Below are positions 60,851 through 64,000 of a stretch of 64,000 nt of DNA, piece by piece; within the stretch, counting starts at the first letter, position 1; the number at the start of each line of letters is the position of its first letter. The notes beneath the pieces are model-generated. The model was given only the letters and a program-made list of their open reading frames with translations. It was not told the DNA's origin and ran no database searches. This stretch comes from Collinsella sp. An7 (lineage in GTDB: Bacteria; Actinomycetota; Coriobacteriia; Coriobacteriales; Coriobacteriaceae). Where the stretch lies: assembly GCF_002159335.1 (NCBI RefSeq), contig NZ_NFHP01000002.1, positions 310,001 to 374,000 on the forward strand, read 5' to 3'. The position numbers were made by a program, and so were the translations under genes.

Positions 60851-60960
60851 GAGGACGGCGCCCTGCCCGAGCCGCATCGTCCATCGCGCAGCGATTCGGC
60901 GGCGAGCGTGGAGGACGGCTCACCCTCCGCGCCGCATCGTCCATCGCGAAGCGAAACCGG
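60851..60960. repeat. Two tandem 60-bp repeats upstream of glnA
   Basis: GAGGACGGC at 60851 and 60911, GCCGCATCGTCCATCGCG at 60871 and 60931, exactly 60 bp apart. Positions match at most of ~48 bases. The repeated unit lies directly upstream of the GlnR-type box (relative to glnA). Confidence 0.75.
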
Positions 60961-61025
60961 TGGGGTGCGCGTCTTGACGGACCTCCCGCGCCCGCCTATT
61001 TCACGCTCCTTGCGCCCGGCGATTC

Positions 61026-61180
61026 ATCTCGACCCCGGAAGTGAGTGGATCTTTTGCGGGTCCCCGAGTAGACCGCGTTTTTTGCCCGCTGGTGCCCGGT
61101 AAAAGGGCAGTTGAGCGCTTTAGCCTGATGCAGTGTACTCGGAGGGTCGGAAAAGATCCACTCACTTCCGGGGTCGAGAT
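61026..61180. repeat. 155-bp element with perfect 30-nt inverted ends (type C, copy 4)
   Basis: Left arm 61026-61055 (ATCTCGACCCCGGAAGTGAG...) and right arm 61151-61180 are perfect inverted copies over 30 nt. Inner pair CCGAGTAGAC (61063-61072) and GTGTACTCGG (near 61134). The same arms occur at 34862. Confidence 0.9.
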
Positions 61181-61518
61181 GTTGCGCACGGCCTCTTGGC
61201 ACGCAAAAAAGGAGAATACCGGCCGCTGAAGCGCCGCTGCCGCCCATCTCCCTGCGGCGGCCCTCTCGCTGCCGGACTCGCCCGGCCCATCGGACCGACA
61301 GGAAAGCTGGGAGAAGTCGGCGCCGGGCACAGCGCGCAGCGACGCCTCGAGCACACGAGGGTAGTCGGCGATCACCGCCAACGAGAAAATGACGTCGAGC
61401 ACGAACTGCAGCGAGAGAAAGAAGCAACGCAAGCCGAGTAGCCTCAAATCGGCCGAAGCTCTGACCTGCGGGTTCTCTGTTGCGGTTTGGGCCTGTACTC
61501 GACGGCCCGCCATCCTTA

Positions 61519-61545
61519 CACAGTTTTCCGGGTCGAGTTGACATC
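61519..61545. repeat. Single arm of the element at 5038 (type C)
   Basis: The arm matches the right arm at 5165-5190 with few differences (ACAGTTTTCC...TCGAGTTGACA). Sequence to its left (61460-61518) also resembles the inside of the 5038 element. A degenerate left arm may be near 61393. No protein gene in 61181-61684 can be supported; a minus-strand frame there is made up largely of repeat sequence. Confidence 0.55.
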
Positions 61546-61684
61546 AGGCGCGGCAAACGGCAGCACACGGTGACATGCGGACGAGGGGCGCGGGCCCCTT
61601 CGTGTGTGCAGGATGGAACCCGTCTCGTTTCTGCGCAGGTGGAGAAAGGGCAGAATATCACTCCTCGACTGCCTGTGGATACAC

Positions 61685-61749
61685 CGACGAGTGGTTTTCT
61701 CCCACCCCTGCGTCCCAGGAGGCTTAGATACGGCAGAAAACCACTCGTG
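61685..61749. repeat. ~65-bp palindrome, GAGTGGTTTTCTGC arm (type B, copy 5)
   Basis: Forward arm 61685-61702 (with CTCCC instead of CTGCC) and inverted arm 61732-61749. Same unit as at 43212 and 46540. Confidence 0.8.
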
Positions 61750-61843
61750 ACCGTTTGGCGCCTGACTCCAAGCGGTCACGGCAAAAGGCGGCCCGCACGT
61801 CATCGCGTACGGACCGCCTCATGGGAGAGTATGCTTGCAAGCG

Positions 61844-62050
61844 CTACTTCACGCCGCGACCGAGCTTATCGGCAACAGCGTCGACGCCCTTGAGCGCCGG
61901 GCACGACGCCCGCTCAGAAGAGGAGCAATGCCCCGAGCACGTGCCGCCCTGAGCGCAGTCGGCGCAACTGCCCTTACGGCGCACGCGCACGCACACGACA
62001 GCAAACGCCACCGCAACCAGCGCGAGGATGATGAAGTCAACCGGACCCAT
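61844..62050 (-). CDS. FeoB-associated Cys-rich membrane protein
   Basis: A 68-residue peptide. ATG 62050 follows AAGGAGG. One helix (DFIILALVAVAFAVVCVRV) then RRKGSCADCAQGGTCSGHC with five Cys in the tail, the pattern of small FeoB partners. Downstream of feoB; it may deliver or handle Fe2+ on the inner side of FeoB. Confidence 0.88.
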   Translation of the reverse strand: MGPVDFIILALVAVAFAVVCVRVRRKGSCADCAQGGTCSGHCSSSERASCPALKGVDAVADKLGRGVK

Positions 62051-62193
62051 AGGCACCTCCTTTACGGCACTGATATCCTACCCCATGCCTCATCGCACCA
62101 CGCGTGCGGGCGCAAACGGGAGCGACCGCACGCCGCCGCCCGCGCAAAACCGCCCCGGGACAGAGCTCGCTCCGGAGCGGCAACCGACAACCC

Positions 62194-64000
62194 TTACGCT
62201 GCGGCGGCAGCGGGCTCGCGATCGTCGGTCCAAGCGTACTTGGGCATGGGCCGGAAGAGCTGGAAGAGGATGAGCGCGGCAAAGACCAGCGCCACTACCG
62301 TCCAGATGCTGAACACACCCGTCGCAGCCAGGTAGAACTGGTTGATCATAAGACCCACGACCCACGCGAAGGCGCACTCGTAGCCGATCGCGATGGCCGT
62401 CCACTTGGCCGAGTTCATCTGGGCGCGAATCGTTCCCATCGCGGCAAAGCACGGCGCGCACAGAAGGTTGAAGGCACCGAAGGCGGCAATCGCGCCGGCT
62501 GTGGGGAACATCCCGGCAAACGCGACCCAGAGGTTCGGGTCGGTCTCGGTACCGTCGGCAATGTGCAGCAGCGACGACGCGGTGGCCACGACGTTCTCCT
62601 TGGCCACAAGGCCCGTGATGGACATGGCCGTCGCCTGCCACGAGCTGAAGCCGAGCGGGGCGAAGATCCACGCGATCGCGCCGCCGAGCATAGCGAGCAC
62701 GGAGTAGTCGGTGAACTCCTCGGGTACGCCGGCCATGCCGGGCAGGAACCCGAAGGCGCCCGAACCGCCGTCCCACGAGGCAACGCCGAAGTTGGTGAGG
62801 AACCAGACCACCACGGTGGAAGCGAAGATGATCGTAAAGGCCTTCTTGATGTACGCGCTCACGCGCTCCCACACATGCAGCGCCCACGAGCGCAGCGACG
62901 GGAAGTGGTAGCTCGGCAGCTCCATCACAAACGGCGTCGGACGCCCGGCGAACAGACGCGTCTTCTTGAGCATGATGCCCGATGCGATGACCGCGATCAC
63001 GCCAAGGAAGTAGAACAGCGGACTGATCCACGCAGCTTCGGCGTCGCCCACCAGCGCGCCCATGAGCAGCGCGATGATGGGAAGCTTCGCCCCGCAGGGG
63101 ATGAAGGTGGTGGTCATGACCGTCATGCGACGGTCCTTCTCGTTCTCGATGGTCTTGGTGGCGAGCACGCCCGGCACGCCGCAGCCCGTGGAGACGAGCA
63201 TGGGGATGAACGACTTGCCCGACAGGCCGAAGCGACGGAACACGCGGTCCATGACGAAGGCCACGCGCGCCATGTAGCCGCAGTCCTCGAGGAAGCTGAG
63301 CAGCACGAAGAGCACGAACATCTGCGGGATGAAGCCGAGCACCGCGCCGACACCGGCAACGATGCCGTCGAGCACAAGGCTCGTCACCAGCTCACTCGCC
63401 CCGATCGAGGCGAGCCAGCCCTCGATAGCCCCGGGGATGGAGGGGAACGAGACCCCGAAGAGCTCGAAGCCCTCGCCGAAGAGGTTGTCGTTCACCCAAT
63501 CGGTACCGGCGGTGCCGATGGCGCCCGAGGAGGTGGCGATGAAGTAGACGGCGAACATGATCGCCAAGAAGATCGGCAGGCCGAGTACGCGGTTGGTCAC
63601 GACGCGGTCGATCTTCTCGGACACGGACATGCGCGCCGGCGCCTTGCGCACGCACTCGTCCATGATGTGCGCGATCACGGCGTAGCGCTCGCCGGCGATG
63701 ATGGATTCGGCGTCGTCGTCGCAGTCTCGCTCGCAATCGGCGATGAGTTGCTCCACGCTCGCGGCAGCGTCGCGCGTAAGGTTGACGGACGCCTGCGCGT
63801 CTGCGTCACGCTCAAAGAGCTTGACGGCCCAGTAGCGACGCTTCTCGGCCGGCACGGACCCGGGCAGGAGCGCCTCAATCTTCTGCAGCACGTCTTCGAT
63901 GGCCGAGTCGAAGCAATGGTCCGCCGCCTTCCCCTTGCTGCCGGCGACGCGGCGCACCTCGGCGAAAAGCCGGTCGATACCGGTGTTCTTGAGGGCGGAG
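62194..64000 (-). CDS. feoB: Ferrous iron transporter B, partial (C-terminal ~600 residues)
   Basis: The frame is open to the right edge of the window; the GTPase domain is outside. Visible are the cytosolic link (GIDRLFAEVRR, ERYAVIAHIMDECVR) and the membrane core with both Cys-bearing gate motifs: SFIPMLVSTGCGVPGVLATKTIE and TTFIPCGAKLPIIALLMGAL, plus FLEDCGYMARVAFVMDR. These are the hallmarks of FeoB. It takes up Fe2+ under anaerobic conditions. The Cys-rich small protein follows downstream on the same strand. A tail with Ala/Ala ends the protein. Confidence 0.97.
   Translation of the reverse strand, partial: SALKNTGIDRLFAEVRRVAGSKGKAADHCFDSAIEDVLQKIEALLPGSVPAEKRRYWAVKLFERDADAQASVNLTRDAAASVEQLIADCERDCDDDAESIIAGERYAVIAHIMDECVRKAPARMSVSEKIDRVVTNRVLGLPIFLAIMFAVYFIATSSGAIGTAGTDWVNDNLFGEGFELFGVSFPSIPGAIEGWLASIGASELVTSLVLDGIVAGVGAVLGFIPQMFVLFVLLSFLEDCGYMARVAFVMDRVFRRFGLSGKSFIPMLVSTGCGVPGVLATKTIENEKDRRMTVMTTTFIPCGAKLPIIALLMGALVGDAEAAWISPLFYFLGVIAVIASGIMLKKTRLFAGRPTPFVMELPSYHFPSLRSWALHVWERVSAYIKKAFTIIFASTVVVWFLTNFGVASWDGGSGAFGFLPGMAGVPEEFTDYSVLAMLGGAIAWIFAPLGFSSWQATAMSITGLVAKENVVATASSLLHIADGTETDPNLWVAFAGMFPTAGAIAAFGAFNLLCAPCFAAMGTIRAQMNSAKWTAIAIGYECAFAWVVGLMINQFYLAATGVFSIWTVVALVFAALILFQLFRPMPKYAWTDDREPAAAAA

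Noticed and set aside
61001-61513. 170-codon minus-strand frame
   Set aside because: Nearly all of its C-terminal half is the 155-bp inverted-repeat element; no ribosome site or domain was found.

Overview
The window reads as chromosomal DNA of a GC-rich actinobacterium of the class Coriobacteriia (Collinsella/Olsenella-like). The evidence is indirect: about 65% GC with strongly GC3-biased codons, an Nramp-related transporter of the type known from Eggerthella, LAxTG-type cell-wall sorting, a GlnR-like regulator beside glnA, an Rnf-type gene cluster, and many anaerobe-style enzymes. There is no phage, no full insertion sequence and no CRISPR array. One tRNA (Arg, ACG) is present. Both edges cut genes: an oligopeptide-permease gene on the left and feoB on the right.

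Left third (1-22 kb): an oligopeptide ABC importer (two permeases and a Tat-type lipoprotein), an AlbA_2 protein, malQ, a 400-bp array of five palindromes, gatCAB, then a rightward LytTR regulator followed by three membrane sensor genes in which the histidine-kinase functions look split: two proteins keep the phospho-acceptor His but have no ATPase domain, and the one between them keeps the ATPase domain but has lost the His. A wall-anchored LAQTG protein follows. Next come an Nramp-related metal transporter and a PRC/MgtE-N/CBS membrane protein.

Middle (22-47 kb): a polysaccharide deacetylase and a degenerate paralogue, PRC-barrel and YtxH proteins, an orphan CphA-N-like protein, a CNNM/CorC protein, a hemolysin-III-like protein, a beta-glucoside or chitobiose-type PTS operon (GH4, NagB-like, EIIC) with a divergent RpiR regulator, a DUF362 ferredoxin-like protein, tRNA-Arg, a BrnT/BrnA-like toxin-antitoxin pair, a small gene with two SOS-box-like sites, a MarR-controlled pair of half-size-exporter ABC genes, an AbiEi-like protein, an erythromycin-esterase-like lipoprotein, and an XRE/DUF2975 pair.

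Right third (47-64 kb): ligA, a Phd/ParE-type toxin-antitoxin pair, an Rnf-like operon (C-D-G-E-A plus a 55-residue membrane peptide) that has no rnfB and has lost all four cysteines that normally hold the intramembrane iron-sulfur cluster, a dCMP deaminase, an HtrA protease, a GlnR-like regulator, glnA with a good GlnR box, and feoB with its small Cys-rich partner.

The gaps between genes are unusually rich in palindromic repeats. At least four families can be separated: short elements with a core CCCGTCCCC (some inside coding sequence), clusters of an arm GAGTGGTTTTCTGC, 150-bp elements with 26-30-nt inverted ends, and the 82-bp-period array upstream of malQ. The two most notable systems are the split sensor kinase locus and the iron-sulfur-depleted Rnf-like complex.
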